Positions 16,701-25,695 of a stretch of 64,000 bases of DNA are shown piece after piece. Each line of letters starts with the position of its first letter. Within the stretch, counting starts at the first letter, position 1. The translations under genes were made by a program, and so were the position numbers. Under the pieces are notes generated by a model. It had not been told where the DNA came from. It saw only the letters and a program-made list of their open reading frames with translations, and made no database searches. The DNA comes from Methanofollis tationis (GTDB taxonomy: Archaea > Halobacteriota > Methanomicrobia > Methanomicrobiales > Methanofollaceae), in the NCBI RefSeq assembly GCF_013377755.1, contig NZ_JABXWR010000001.1, positions 259,104 to 323,103 on the forward strand, read 5' to 3'.

Positions 16701-17703
16701 GCATATCTCCGAACAATTCCTGGTATTCGCGCTCTGTCATGCCCCGTCCCGACATCGCCCCGATCACCTGCTGCTTCACGAACTCCGTCTGATCGGCAGT
16801 GATCGCGGCCATGCGGTGGGCGTCGAAGAGGGGAAAGGGGTAACCGGTGACCCGCCCGTCGTCGGCATAGGCGGCAAGGGCCGAGAATGTCCTGGTCGCC
16901 TCCTCAGGCGAGGTGCCGACCGGCAGGTCCACCTTGAAGGGGTGCGGCGATCCGGGGTGGAGGCAGGCGACATAGGTGGCGCTAAAGTCCCACTCCCGGT
17001 GGCGCACGGCGTCGCCCAGGGTGGCCGGAACCTCGAGGTACCATGGGCCCGCGACGCCGAGCCGGCGAGCCAGCGCCGCGGCGGCCGGGACGAGGGGGAT
17101 GCCGTTCCCCCAGGTCGCCGCCGCCGCCTTGGTCACCGCCGCCACCAGGACGCCGCGCCCGGCGGCCTTCCTCAGGATCTCCATCAAGACCGGGCGGTGG
17201 CTCTCGTGGCCCACCCTGAGGGCGCCGTCCAGGAGGAGGACGTCGCCGGCGTCCAGGCTCTCTGCGAGGCGGCGTGCGACCCAGTACTCCAGGGTGTCGC
17301 GCAGGGTGGCGGCGGCCTCTGAACGGTCCTCGTTCTCGAGGGATCGTGCCGGAAGGGCGCCGTCGAAGCATTCTGCATAGAGATCGGCATATGCCGGGTT
17401 TTCCCGTTCAGGCCCGATCCGAAAGGCCCTGAGCGGGCTCTCCCCGGCATGCGCCCTCCTTCCCCTGCGGTAGGTGACCTCGACCGCCCGCACCACCGCC
17501 ACCGAGAAACTCCCCGAGGCCAGCACCTCGGCATTGCTCCCGTCCACCGCAGCGATGTGCCCGGGGCATGCAGGGGGGCAGGGGAGATAGGACGAGGCGT
17601 CGAACCCGCCGCAGGCGGCGAAGCGTTCGGCAAGGTCGGAGGGGCGGATATGCGCCATCCATGCAAGGACGGCGGCAACGTCCCCGGGCTCGACCGGGCT
17701 CAC
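16678..17703 (-). CDS. nurA: NurA 5'-3' nuclease
   Basis: 341 residues. NurA is the Mn-dependent nuclease that works in the HerA-NurA end-resection complex. The family's acidic residues can be seen in AAVDGSNAEV (first conserved Asp), DVLLLDGALRVG (second Asp) and the C-terminal PFPLFDAHRMAAI (Asp and His). The gene overlaps rad50 by four bases and herA by 23, consistent with tight translational coupling. Sequence conservation in the family is low; the assignment is strongly helped by the operon. Confidence 0.9.
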   Translation of the reverse strand: MSPVEPGDVAAVLAWMAHIRPSDLAERFAACGGFDASSYLPCPPACPGHIAAVDGSNAEVLASGSFSVAVVRAVEVTYRRGRRAHAGESPLRAFRIGPERENPAYADLYAECFDGALPARSLENEDRSEAAATLRDTLEYWVARRLAESLDAGDVLLLDGALRVGHESHRPVLMEILRKAAGRGVLVAAVTKAAAATWGNGIPLVPAAAALARRLGVAGPWYLEVPATLGDAVRHREWDFSATYVACLHPGSPHPFKVDLPVGTSPEEATRTFSALAAYADDGRVTGYPFPLFDAHRMAAITADQTEFVKQQVIGAMSGRGMTEREYQELFGDMHDEFARY

Positions 17704-20700
17704 TCTGAGGCCTCCACATGGCTCTCAGGGCCAGGCCCGGCCTCGACGCGCAGCGTCGTCTCGAACTCCTCCTGCACCTCGCCGACATGGGAGATCAGGA
17801 AGATCTGCGGGAAATGGGCCTCCTGCGTCCGCAGCGCCCGTATCAGGTTGGCCCGCCGCTCCTCGTCCTGGCTCCCGAAGATCTCGTCGAAGATGAGGAC
17901 GGTGGCGTCCTGGACGCCGCGCACCTCGGCCAGGTACCGGGAGAGGGCGATGCGCAGGGCGATGGCGATGTCGTCCTGTTCGCCGCCTGAAAAGCGTTCG
18001 GCCGGGTAGTCTGCGCCCATATCGTTGATCAGGGGGGTGAAGTCCTCGTCGATGAAGACGGTGTCGTAGCGGCCGTCGGTGATCTCGCCGAGCACCTCGC
18101 CGACGACGCCTTCGAGGCGGCCCCTGACCACGCCGAGGAGGTAGGCGGCATATTCGGAGATGAGAGAGCGGGCGAGCTTCAGGTGCTCGCGCTCGGTCTG
18201 CAGGGCGGCCGCCTGCCCCTTCAGGCTGTGGGCCCGCTCCAGCCTGGCGGCGAGATCGACCCGCACCTCTTCACGGTGGGCGAGGTCGCGCCGCTTCCCG
18301 GCAAGGTCCTCCCGGAGCGCGGCGCACCGCTCGCCGACCCGCTTCGTCTCCTCCTGCACCGCCTGCAGGACGGCGGGATCGAAGCCGAGGGCCAGGATCC
18401 GCGCCCCGGTCTCCCGGAGTCGCTCCTCTGCCTCACAAAGCGCACCCTTTACCGCAGCCAGCTCCCCCTCCAGTGCCGGCAGGTGACCGGTGGCGATCTT
18501 CACCTCGACATGGCGATCACGCCGCGCCCTGGCGGCCCCGGCCTCCTTCCTGAGGAGGGAGTGCCGCTCTTCATCGTGGCCGATCTCCTCCATCGCGGTG
18601 CTGCACGCCTGCATGGCACGGCGCTGCTCCTCGAAGCGGGAGAGTACAGCGGCTCTCTCCTCCTCGATCGCCGCTCGCCCGGCAAGGCGCGTCTCGGCCG
18701 CCAGGTACTCCTTCCACGTCTCCTCGAGCCCGACCTCTTCCTCCTGAAGAGCGCTCATCCTTTCCGGGTTAAAACCGAGGGCCTCGCATTCGGCCAGGGC
18801 GCGCTCGATCCCGGCGCGGGCCGCCTCTGCATCCTGGACCAGCCCTTCGCGCTCCCTGATCTTATCCGGCAGGGCGGTGCACTCGCCAGAGAGGCGGTCA
18901 AAGCGCCCCTTCATCGCTTCAAGGTCGGCGCACCGCTCCTTCACCAACCGGTGCCGTTCAGTGTCATAGCCCGGTGACCCGAGGGCGTCGAGCCTCTCCT
19001 CCTCTACGTCGACGGCCTGCTTGAGGGCCTTGATCCGCTCTCCCCTGGCTCTTACGCCCTCTTCGAGGACGGCGATCTCCCTGGTGCGCTCCCCTGCGGC
19101 CCGGGCCGCCGCGGCAAGGGCCTTCTGGCGGGCCGCGAGGTGATCGCGCTCCCCTGTCAGGTCCCGGGCCCGTGCATCCAGGGCCCTGATCTCGGCGAGG
19201 GTCTCCCCGGCCTTCCCGGTGAGGTCGGCGAGGAGGCGGTCGTAGTGGTCGTGGAGCGGGCGGTGGCAGGTGGGGCAGGGCGAGTCGGGACCGATCGCCA
19301 TGAGGGCTTCGATCTCCCTGACCAGATCCTCGTGCGCCGCGTTGAGCCTCTCACTCTCGGCCACCGCCCTGGCTAGTTCTTCGGAGACGGTGCCGAGCGC
19401 AGCCTGCACCCCCTCGATCGCCGCCTCGATCTCGCCGGGTGCCTCTCCCTCCCCCTGCAGCCTGCTGAGGTCCTCCCTGAGCCCTGCGATCGCCTGCTCC
19501 TCGGCCCCGATCTCGGGCAAGAGCCGGGCGATCTCCTGCATATGCGCCGCCACGGCAGAGAGCCCTTCGGAGCCGGCAATCTCCGGGGCCAGTCGATCGA
19601 GTTCGTCCTGCTTCCCGGCAAGGCCCAGGATCTCGGCATCAAGCGCGGCAAGAGTGCGCTCGATCCCGCGCACCCGCTCCGCGGCGGCACCGATCCCGGC
19701 CTGGAGATCGCGGTGCCGCGCCTCTCTCCCCCGCTCCTCTGCAAGACACCGCCGCACCTCACCCAGCCGCTCCACCGCAGGCCGCAGCCTCTCGACCAGC
19801 TCCGCGTCGGCGTCGAGCCGCGCCAGGGCGGCATCGAGACCTTCGAGCCGCTGCTTTGTCTCCCCGGCCGCGGAGAGAAGGGTCTGGAACCGTTCGGCAC
19901 AGCGCTCGTAGACCTGCCGCCGCTCTTCGGCGGCGTCGAACGCCTCCAGGATCTCATGATCCCTCTCTTCCGCGGCGGCGAGCGTCTCGCACTCGGCAAG
20001 GAGTGCTGAACAGGCCCTGATCTCTGCCGAACGCCGCTCCTCATCACCCTTAAACCTCGCCACCTCGCGCTCTGCCGCCTGCCGCCCCTCGAGGAGGCGG
20101 AGATGGAGGCGCTCCTCTTCTTCGAGGGTGCGGAGGCGCTCGACGAGCACCCTCGCCTCCTCCTCCGCGCGGGAGAGGGCGGCGTCTGTATCTGCAATGG
20201 CGGCTTCGGCCTCGCGCATCTGCACGTCGGTCTCCGCCAGCCGCACGGCCGTCGCCTCCTCATCGACCTCAGCCAGCCGCCCGCCGATCCCGTCGAGGTC
20301 GCGCTCGACCAGATCGAGCCGCTCCTTCAGGGCGGCGAGCCCCTCGTCCCTGAGGTGGTCGATCCCGAGCACGCGCATGAACCACTCCTTCCGCTTGCCC
20401 GGCTGCCGGTCCAGGAGGGAGAGGAGGTCTTTCTGGGCGGCAAACACCGTGTGCCTGAAGTCCTCCGGCCCCATCCCCAGGATCCGCCTCACCTGGCGGG
20501 CGACGTCGCTCACCCCCTCGGCGAGATGCGCACCCTCCATGAAGAGGGCGGCGTCGTGCTGGACCGAGGTCTCGGTCCGCCGGTAGGTCCGCGTCACCGC
20601 ATACTCCACGCCGCCGACCGAGAAATCGAGGCGGACCTCGCAGCGCTCCTTTTTGCCGGCAAACGAGGAGACGATATAGGCGCCGCCGCTCCCGCCCTGG

Positions 20701-20849
20701 AGGCCGTACAGGGCGAAGACGACCGCCTCCACGATCGTGCTCTTCCCCGCCCCGTTGTTCCCGACGATCCCGGTGATCCCGTCGGCAAACCTGATCTCCT
20801 CCTCTCGGTAGCGCTTGAAGTTGCGCATGACCAGCCTATGCAGGAGCAT
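17700..20849 (-). CDS. rad50: Rad50 DNA double-strand-break repair ATPase
   Basis: 1049 residues. SMC-like protein with the N-terminal Walker A (GNNGAGKSTIVEAV, about 29-42), very long heptad-rich coiled coils, the zinc-hook motif CPTC at about residue 525 in the middle, and a C-terminal part with the ABC signature RFSGGEQDDIAIALRIALSRYL and Walker B ATVLIFDEIF. With Mre11 it tethers and processes DNA ends. Its start overlaps the mre11 end by 14 bases. Slightly longer than the common archaeal protein (about 880-900), with extra length in the coils. Confidence 0.96.
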   Translation of the reverse strand: MLLHRLVMRNFKRYREEEIRFADGITGIVGNNGAGKSTIVEAVVFALYGLQGGSGGAYIVSSFAGKKERCEVRLDFSVGGVEYAVTRTYRRTETSVQHDAALFMEGAHLAEGVSDVARQVRRILGMGPEDFRHTVFAAQKDLLSLLDRQPGKRKEWFMRVLGIDHLRDEGLAALKERLDLVERDLDGIGGRLAEVDEEATAVRLAETDVQMREAEAAIADTDAALSRAEEEARVLVERLRTLEEEERLHLRLLEGRQAAEREVARFKGDEERRSAEIRACSALLAECETLAAAEERDHEILEAFDAAEERRQVYERCAERFQTLLSAAGETKQRLEGLDAALARLDADAELVERLRPAVERLGEVRRCLAEERGREARHRDLQAGIGAAAERVRGIERTLAALDAEILGLAGKQDELDRLAPEIAGSEGLSAVAAHMQEIARLLPEIGAEEQAIAGLREDLSRLQGEGEAPGEIEAAIEGVQAALGTVSEELARAVAESERLNAAHEDLVREIEALMAIGPDSPCPTCHRPLHDHYDRLLADLTGKAGETLAEIRALDARARDLTGERDHLAARQKALAAAARAAGERTREIAVLEEGVRARGERIKALKQAVDVEEERLDALGSPGYDTERHRLVKERCADLEAMKGRFDRLSGECTALPDKIREREGLVQDAEAARAGIERALAECEALGFNPERMSALQEEEVGLEETWKEYLAAETRLAGRAAIEEERAAVLSRFEEQRRAMQACSTAMEEIGHDEERHSLLRKEAGAARARRDRHVEVKIATGHLPALEGELAAVKGALCEAEERLRETGARILALGFDPAVLQAVQEETKRVGERCAALREDLAGKRRDLAHREEVRVDLAARLERAHSLKGQAAALQTEREHLKLARSLISEYAAYLLGVVRGRLEGVVGEVLGEITDGRYDTVFIDEDFTPLINDMGADYPAERFSGGEQDDIAIALRIALSRYLAEVRGVQDATVLIFDEIFGSQDEERRANLIRALRTQEAHFPQIFLISHVGEVQEEFETTLRVEAGPGPESHVEASE

Positions 20850-21981
20850 CGTCGCCCTCCGCGTGCACCAGGATCGCCCGTCTCAGCGCCTCCCCGCCCG
20901 CCTTCAGGACATACTCCTCGGCCTCTTTCGGGAGGTTTTTCCCCTGCACGAACCGCCCGAACTCGCCCACATAATCGACCCCGATCAGGTCGTCCCCGGC
21001 AAACCGCCGGCGTTCCTCCTCCTGGGCGACCACCCGCAGCCTCAGGTCGAGGAGGCGGCCGGCGCACCCGGCCAGCGCCCGGCGGCCCAGGTGCCGCTGG
21101 CTCTCGCGCCGCATGCCGTCCAGGGTGAGTTCGCACATCGCCTGCTCCTCCCTGACGCCCTCGACCAGCCCGGCGACGGCGTCGGCGATCTCCTCGGCCG
21201 AGAGATCGGCGCAGGCGATCGTCCCGAGATCGAGCATCGGCGTCTTCTTCAGGTCGAGGTGCTCCACGCGCCCGGTGGCGGTGTCCACGACAAGGGCGCC
21301 CTTTCTGTCCTTTCGCTCGCCGTAGGTGCAGTGTTCGATGGAGCCGCTGTACCAGGCGTTCCCGGCGATCTGCACCTGGCCGTGGTAATGGCCCAGGGCG
21401 ATGTAGTCGAACTCGTCAGAGATCATCGCCGCGTCGATCTCGTGCTCGGCGACGGTGTGGAGGCGGTGCTCCTTCAGCATCGAGGCGAGGCCGTGAGTGA
21501 CCAGGACGTTCGCCGTTCCTGAGCGGCGCTCGATCCCGTCGAACTCCCGCCGGTAGTCTGCCGCCTCCAGCATGTTCGGGATGAGGTGGAAGGTCGCATC
21601 CCCGACCTCGACTGCCTCGTAGCGGTAGCGGTATGCGGCATGGACCTCCGCGCCGTGGTATTCCAGGACTGCAAACGGCGACTCGGTGTAGCGGGTCTTT
21701 GCCATCGAATGGTTGCCGGCGATGACGATGAGGGGCACTCCGGCATCCTGCAGGAGATCGAGGGCCGCAAGCACCGTCGTATAGGCGCGGGTCTTCGGCT
21801 TGACCGTATGAAAGAGGTCGCCGGCATGGACGACGGCGTCGGGCCGCTCCTGTATGATCCGCTCGATCCCCGCAAGAAAATTCTCATATATCAGCCGCTC
21901 CCGAAGGTTCATCCCGGTGGCGTCCAGTTTATTGAAGGCCGCAAGGCCCAGGTGCGTATCGGCGATATGGATGAATTTCAT
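20836..21981 (-). CDS. mre11: Mre11 nuclease
   Basis: 381 residues. Calcineurin-like phosphoesterase with the metal-binding motifs HIADTHLG (residues 5-12), DAVVHAGDLFHTVKP, IAGNHSMAK, and the later ALGHYHGQ. It makes the initial cuts at double-strand breaks and runs 3'-5' exonuclease activity in complex with Rad50. The C-terminal part after residue 270 is variable, as is usual, and should hold the Rad50-binding region. First gene of the repair operon; the promoter must lie in the noncoding DNA to its right. Confidence 0.95.
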   Translation of the reverse strand: MKFIHIADTHLGLAAFNKLDATGMNLRERLIYENFLAGIERIIQERPDAVVHAGDLFHTVKPKTRAYTTVLAALDLLQDAGVPLIVIAGNHSMAKTRYTESPFAVLEYHGAEVHAAYRYRYEAVEVGDATFHLIPNMLEAADYRREFDGIERRSGTANVLVTHGLASMLKEHRLHTVAEHEIDAAMISDEFDYIALGHYHGQVQIAGNAWYSGSIEHCTYGERKDRKGALVVDTATGRVEHLDLKKTPMLDLGTIACADLSAEEIADAVAGLVEGVREEQAMCELTLDGMRRESQRHLGRRALAGCAGRLLDLRLRVVAQEEERRRFAGDDLIGVDYVGEFGRFVQGKNLPKEAEEYVLKAGGEALRRAILVHAEGDDAPA

Positions 21982-21994
21982 CTAAAACGGGCAA

Positions 21995-22322
21995 GGAGAC
22001 CCCGGACTTCAGGCCGGGGAGGAATTGCCCCCTCCGAAATGGATTTATGGTCGAACGCTAATACATCAGATAAGCATTTGTCTGCATACCTTTTTCTGAG
22101 GATAGGCACTCCCCAATAGGAGAGATAACGGCTGAAGTTGCAGATCGCAAATGCTTGAGAAAGGGGAGACATTGCCTGATTGGGTATATCTCGATCAGGT
22201 AGGCTGTTGTCAACCAGCCTGCACTTCGGTGCCAGCATAAGCCGGTTATCAGGTTTGTGTGGATGTGACATGGTGATTCCTCCATAGTTACAAGCCTCGG
22301 TCTTTAGGCCGAGGTAGTTGAC
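21995..22322. mobile_element. candidate miniature IS200/IS605-like element
   Basis: A 330-base gene-free stretch bounded by two matched hairpins. Left: CCCCGG-acttcagg-CCGGGG (22000-22019), followed by AGGAATTG. Right: CCTCGG-tctttagg-CCGAGG (22295-22314), followed by TAGTTGAC. Stem length and loop length agree, and the one differing stem base pair is compensated. Hairpins with this loop and flank type are known at the ends of IS200/IS605 and TnpB elements in archaea. The inside encodes no TnpA or TnpB. Alternatives are a structured RNA or two terminators. Confidence 0.4.
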
Positions 22323-22429
22323 CTGATCGATCTCTTATCAGGCCTTATATAAAGGGCGCTCCGTGCACCCCGAAAGTGAAGCGTCACCACTATCTATGGT
22401 CGGTGCGCACTATGAGGGTGGTGATTCTC

Positions 22430-22612
22430 ATGACACAGCGGTCCGTGGATGCGATCTTCCAGGCCCTGTTCCTCCTGACCGATCTCAGGGCGCTGATGCG
22501 GGAGACGGCGCCCCTTCACGATCTCGACGAGGAACAGCGGGCTAAAGCTGCAAAAGCGATAGAGAAACTGAAAAAGCAGATTGGCATCCTGGAGCAGGAG
22601 ATGGTCAGATGA
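22430..22612 (+). CDS. small helical protein ahead of SepCysS
   Basis: About 60 residues, MTQRSVDAIFQALFLLTDLRALMRETAPLHDL... ending KAIEKLKKQIGILEQEMVR, predicted helical with an amphipathic C-terminal helix. Its stop overlaps the SepCysS start by four bases (ATGA), so the two are almost certainly co-translated. The ATG at 22430 has a GGTGG ribosome-binding site; an alternative ATG is at 22412. Function unknown; a part in the Sep-tRNA to Cys-tRNA channelling complex is conceivable from position. Confidence 0.65.
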   Translation: MTQRSVDAIFQALFLLTDLRALMRETAPLHDLDEEQRAKAAKAIEKLKKQIGILEQEMVR

Positions 22613-23793
22613 AGTGCACGCCGGATATCGATCTCCGCGACGTCGAGGAGATGAACATCAATATCGATCCCATCCAGGCGGCCGGCCGCCTGACCGCCGA
22701 CGCGATGAAGGCGGTGATCGCCTATGGCGATGGCTACTCGGTCTGCGACAACTGCCGGAAACCTTTCAGGCTCGACTATATCGAAAAACCGCCGATCGCA
22801 ACCTTTCACGACGACCTCGCCGCCTTCGTCGGCATGGACGAGGCGCGGGTGGTCCCGGGGGCGCGCCGGGGGTTCCAGGCCGTCGCCGGCACCTATGTGC
22901 AGAAAGGCGACCCGGTGGTCCTCACCGCCCTCTCCCACTACACTGAGTTCATCGCCGTCGAGAACGCCGGCGGGGTCCCGCACGAGATCCCGAAGGACGA
23001 AAACAACATCATCAGGGCCGATGCGGCGGCCGAGCGGATCGAGGAGGTGACCCGCGCCTCTGGACGGCCGCCGGTCCTGCTCTTCATCGACCACGTCGAC
23101 TACCAGTTCGGCAACCTCCACGAGGTGCAGGAGATCGCCCGGGTGGCGCACGGGTACGACATCCCGGTCCTCCTCAATGGTGCCTACACGGTCGGGACGA
23201 TGCCGGTGGACGGCAAAGCCCTCGGCGTGGACTTCGTCGTCGGTTCAGGGCACAAGAGCATGGCGGCGCCCGCCCCTTCGGGCGTGCTGGCGACGACCGC
23301 CGAGCGGGCTGAGGAGGTCTTCAGGACAACGCAGATCAAGGGCGATCTCACCGGCCGGACCTTCGGGATCAAGGAGGTGGAGATGATGGGCTGCACCCTG
23401 ATGGGCGTGACCCTCATGGGCATGATGGCCTCTTTCCCGCATGTGCGGGCGCGCGTGGACCGCTGGGACGAGGAGCTGGCGAACGGCCGGATCGTCCTCG
23501 ACGCCCTGCGGTCGATCGAGGGCACGGTCGTGAAGTCCGAGATGCCCCGCCGCCACACCCTGACCCGCGTCGACACCTCGGCGTCGTTTGACCTGATCGC
23601 CGAGACGCACAAAAAACGCGGCTTTTTCCTCTCCTCGGCCCTGAACAAGAAGGGTATCGTCGGCGTGATCCCGGGAGCGACGAAGGTCTGGAAGTTCAAC
23701 ACCTACGGGATCTCCCGGGCGCAGGCAGAGTATGTTGCCGCTGCCTATATCGAGATTGCAGAGGAGAACGGGCTTTCGGTCGTCTCCCCGTGA
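22609..23793 (+). CDS. pscS: O-phosphoseryl-tRNA:cysteinyl-tRNA synthase (SepCysS)
   Basis: 394 residues. PLP-dependent enzyme that converts Sep-tRNA(Cys) to Cys-tRNA(Cys), the methanogen route to cysteine. The PLP lysine is K216 in VGSGHKSMAAPAPSG. Three cysteines placed as in the family are C46 and C49 (SVCDNCRKPF) and C262 (MMGCTLMG), which take part in sulfur transfer or an iron-sulfur cluster. LFIDHVDYQFGN holds the aspartate that contacts the PLP ring. Length and motifs are complete. SepRS is not in the window. A T-run hairpin follows the stop. Confidence 0.95.
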   Translation: MKCTPDIDLRDVEEMNINIDPIQAAGRLTADAMKAVIAYGDGYSVCDNCRKPFRLDYIEKPPIATFHDDLAAFVGMDEARVVPGARRGFQAVAGTYVQKGDPVVLTALSHYTEFIAVENAGGVPHEIPKDENNIIRADAAAERIEEVTRASGRPPVLLFIDHVDYQFGNLHEVQEIARVAHGYDIPVLLNGAYTVGTMPVDGKALGVDFVVGSGHKSMAAPAPSGVLATTAERAEEVFRTTQIKGDLTGRTFGIKEVEMMGCTLMGVTLMGMMASFPHVRARVDRWDEELANGRIVLDALRSIEGTVVKSEMPRRHTLTRVDTSASFDLIAETHKKRGFFLSSALNKKGIVGVIPGATKVWKFNTYGISRAQAEYVAAAYIEIAEENGLSVVSP

Positions 23794-23797
23794 GGGG

Positions 23798-23817
23798 AGA
23801 GGTGTGCCTCTTTTTTT
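23798..23817 (+). terminator. hairpin plus T7 after SepCysS
   Basis: AGAGG-tgtg-CCTCT is followed by seven T (23811-23817), just after the SepCysS stop. This is a plausible terminator; archaeal termination mainly needs the T-run. Confidence 0.55.
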
Positions 23818-23864
23818 CGGTCACCACACCGTGACCGCGGCGGGGCCAACGATAATATACCGGT

Positions 23865-24530
23865 ATGCCGTCCCATGATGCCATGCGAGTTATGGAAGTT
23901 CTGGCTGATTCCAGCGTTCTCCACCGCCTCAAAAAGGAGCATATTGGCTCTGCCGCGGAGATGCTCGCCCGGGCATTCTGGCAGGACTCGAAGATGGACT
24001 ATTTTGTTCCGGACGAAGGGAACCGTCTGAAGATCGCACGCCATCACTTCGAGTTCCTCCTCAGGTACGGCCTGATCTACGGAGAAGTCTATACGACCTC
24101 GCCGCACTTTGAGGGTGTCGCCGTCTGGCTCCCACAGAAAAATGTGGAAATCACCCTCTGGAGGGCCCTTCGGGCAGGGCTCTTCCGGTTCAGGAAGGGG
24201 GTTGGAAAAGAGGCCCTGGAACGTATTCTCTCCTTCTCAGACTACCTCGACACCCTCCACCGCCGGCATATGCCCGGTCCCCACCACTACCTCTTCTTCA
24301 TCGGCGTCGACCCGACCTGCCAGGGAAAAGGGTATGCGAGCCGCCTGATCCGCCCGGTGCTCGCCCGCCTGGATGGGGAGGGGCTCCCCTGCTATCTCGT
24401 CACTCAAAACGAGCAGAATGTAGCGCTGTACGAGCACTACGGCTTTCGGGTGATCGAAAAGAGTCTCATCCCGGGAACAGAGGTGGAGAGCTGGGCGATG
24501 GTGCGGGAGGCAGGACTCAACCGGTCCTGA
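23865..24530 (+). CDS. GNAT-family N-acetyltransferase
   Basis: Up to 221 residues; starts at ATG 23865 or 23883 are both possible. The acetyl-CoA-binding motif A is FFIGVDPTCQGKGYASRLIRPVL (Q-G-K-G-Y-A) near residue 145-167, followed by motif B around NEQNVALYEHYGFRVIEK. The N-terminal half (AFWQDSKMDYFVPDE...EGVAVWLPQ) matches the group of archaeal and fungal GNATs with an extended helical insert. Substrate unknown. It converges with thiI, overlapping by 14 bases. Confidence 0.85.
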   Translation: MPSHDAMRVMEVLADSSVLHRLKKEHIGSAAEMLARAFWQDSKMDYFVPDEGNRLKIARHHFEFLLRYGLIYGEVYTTSPHFEGVAVWLPQKNVEITLWRALRAGLFRFRKGVGKEALERILSFSDYLDTLHRRHMPGPHHYLFFIGVDPTCQGKGYASRLIRPVLARLDGEGLPCYLVTQNEQNVALYEHYGFRVIEKSLIPGTEVESWAMVREAGLNRS

Positions 24531-25695
24531 CGATCTCTCCGTTGATCGCCCTGACAAACCGCAGCGATCCAACGGCCCCGGCGACGAGGCCGTCGAGATC
24601 GATTTTTGCCTCGTTCTCCTCGATCGCCGCGATATCGGCCTGCGTCGCCGGGCGTTTCGGCACGGCACGGCAGGAGAGGTCGCCCGCGTCCTCGTCGAAG
24701 GTGCCGATCCGCCGGGCGATATCGACCGCCTCGGCCTTCTCATAGGTGATGAGCGGGCGTAGCACCGGCATGGTGGCGGCCGACTCGATCACCCCGAGGT
24801 TCACCAGGGTCTGGGAGGCGACCTGCCCGAGGTTGTCGCCGGTGACGATGGCGAACGCTCCTTCACGCCGGGCGACGGCGTCGGCGACCCTGAACATGAA
24901 GCGCTTGCAGAGGAGGCAGCGGTACCGGGGCTCGGCCGCCGCGGTCATCACATCGAAGAACGGTTCCATGTCGGCGACGATCAGGTCGAGGGGATGGCCC
25001 ATGCACCAGGTCGAGAGGACGGCGTGATGCCTGAGCACGGCCTCTCGCACCTCCTCGCCCTGCCACCGCCCGCCGTCCAGGGTGAGGTGGGTGAGGGTGC
25101 AGCCCCGGCGCATCACCAGCCAGCCGGCCACCGGCGAGTCGATCCCCGCGGAGAGGAGGGAGAGCACCCGTTCCTGCGTCCCGAAGGGGAGCCCCCGCGG
25201 CGCCGGGATCCGCTCGTCGTAGACCAGGCCGCCGTACGGCCTGGCCTCGACGAAGACCTCGTAGTCAGGGTGCGTGAGGTCGACGGAAAGCCCGGGGATC
25301 GCCTCGTAGATCACGCTCCCGACCTCGGCCCCGATCTGCTGGCTCGTATACCCCTCCACGCCCTCGCGCCGGGCCCGGACCGCGAAGGTCATCCCGGCCC
25401 GGAGGTGCCGGCGCGCCCTCTCAAGGGCCGCCTCCCCCATCTCCTCGATGCTCGTTCCCGTGCGGGTGCAGACAGCGACATCGACGATCCCGAAGGTCCT
25501 GGCGGCGACGCCGGCGATCCCCTCGGGGTCAGGGCCGTGGACCAGGACCCGGTCCCGGCGCACCTCGACCTCGTGCTCGAGCCCGGACGCCGCCAGCGCC
25601 TTTTCCAGGTTCCTCCTCAGCGTCTCCATGAAGATCCGCCTGACGCTCTCGCTCTTTAAGAACAACTCCCCGAACCGCAGCAGCACCGTGCCCAT
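24517..25695 (-). CDS. thiI: tRNA 4-thiouridine synthase ThiI
   Basis: 392 residues. N-terminal ferredoxin-like and THUMP domains (residues about 1-165) bind tRNA; the PP-loop adenylation motif SAGIDSPVA is at 182-190. Like other archaeal ThiI it has no rhodanese domain. Conserved cysteines are visible in YRCLLCKRFM (CxxC) and DLSCRAVPKRPAT, the latter at the position of the catalytic cysteine of E. coli ThiI. The CxxC set may hold an iron-sulfur cluster, as shown for archaeal relatives. It is the last of three co-directional genes, directly abutting larE. Confidence 0.92.
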   Translation of the reverse strand: MGTVLLRFGELFLKSESVRRIFMETLRRNLEKALAASGLEHEVEVRRDRVLVHGPDPEGIAGVAARTFGIVDVAVCTRTGTSIEEMGEAALERARRHLRAGMTFAVRARREGVEGYTSQQIGAEVGSVIYEAIPGLSVDLTHPDYEVFVEARPYGGLVYDERIPAPRGLPFGTQERVLSLLSAGIDSPVAGWLVMRRGCTLTHLTLDGGRWQGEEVREAVLRHHAVLSTWCMGHPLDLIVADMEPFFDVMTAAAEPRYRCLLCKRFMFRVADAVARREGAFAIVTGDNLGQVASQTLVNLGVIESAATMPVLRPLITYEKAEAVDIARRIGTFDEDAGDLSCRAVPKRPATQADIAAIEENEAKIDLDGLVAGAVGSLRFVRAINGEIVRTG

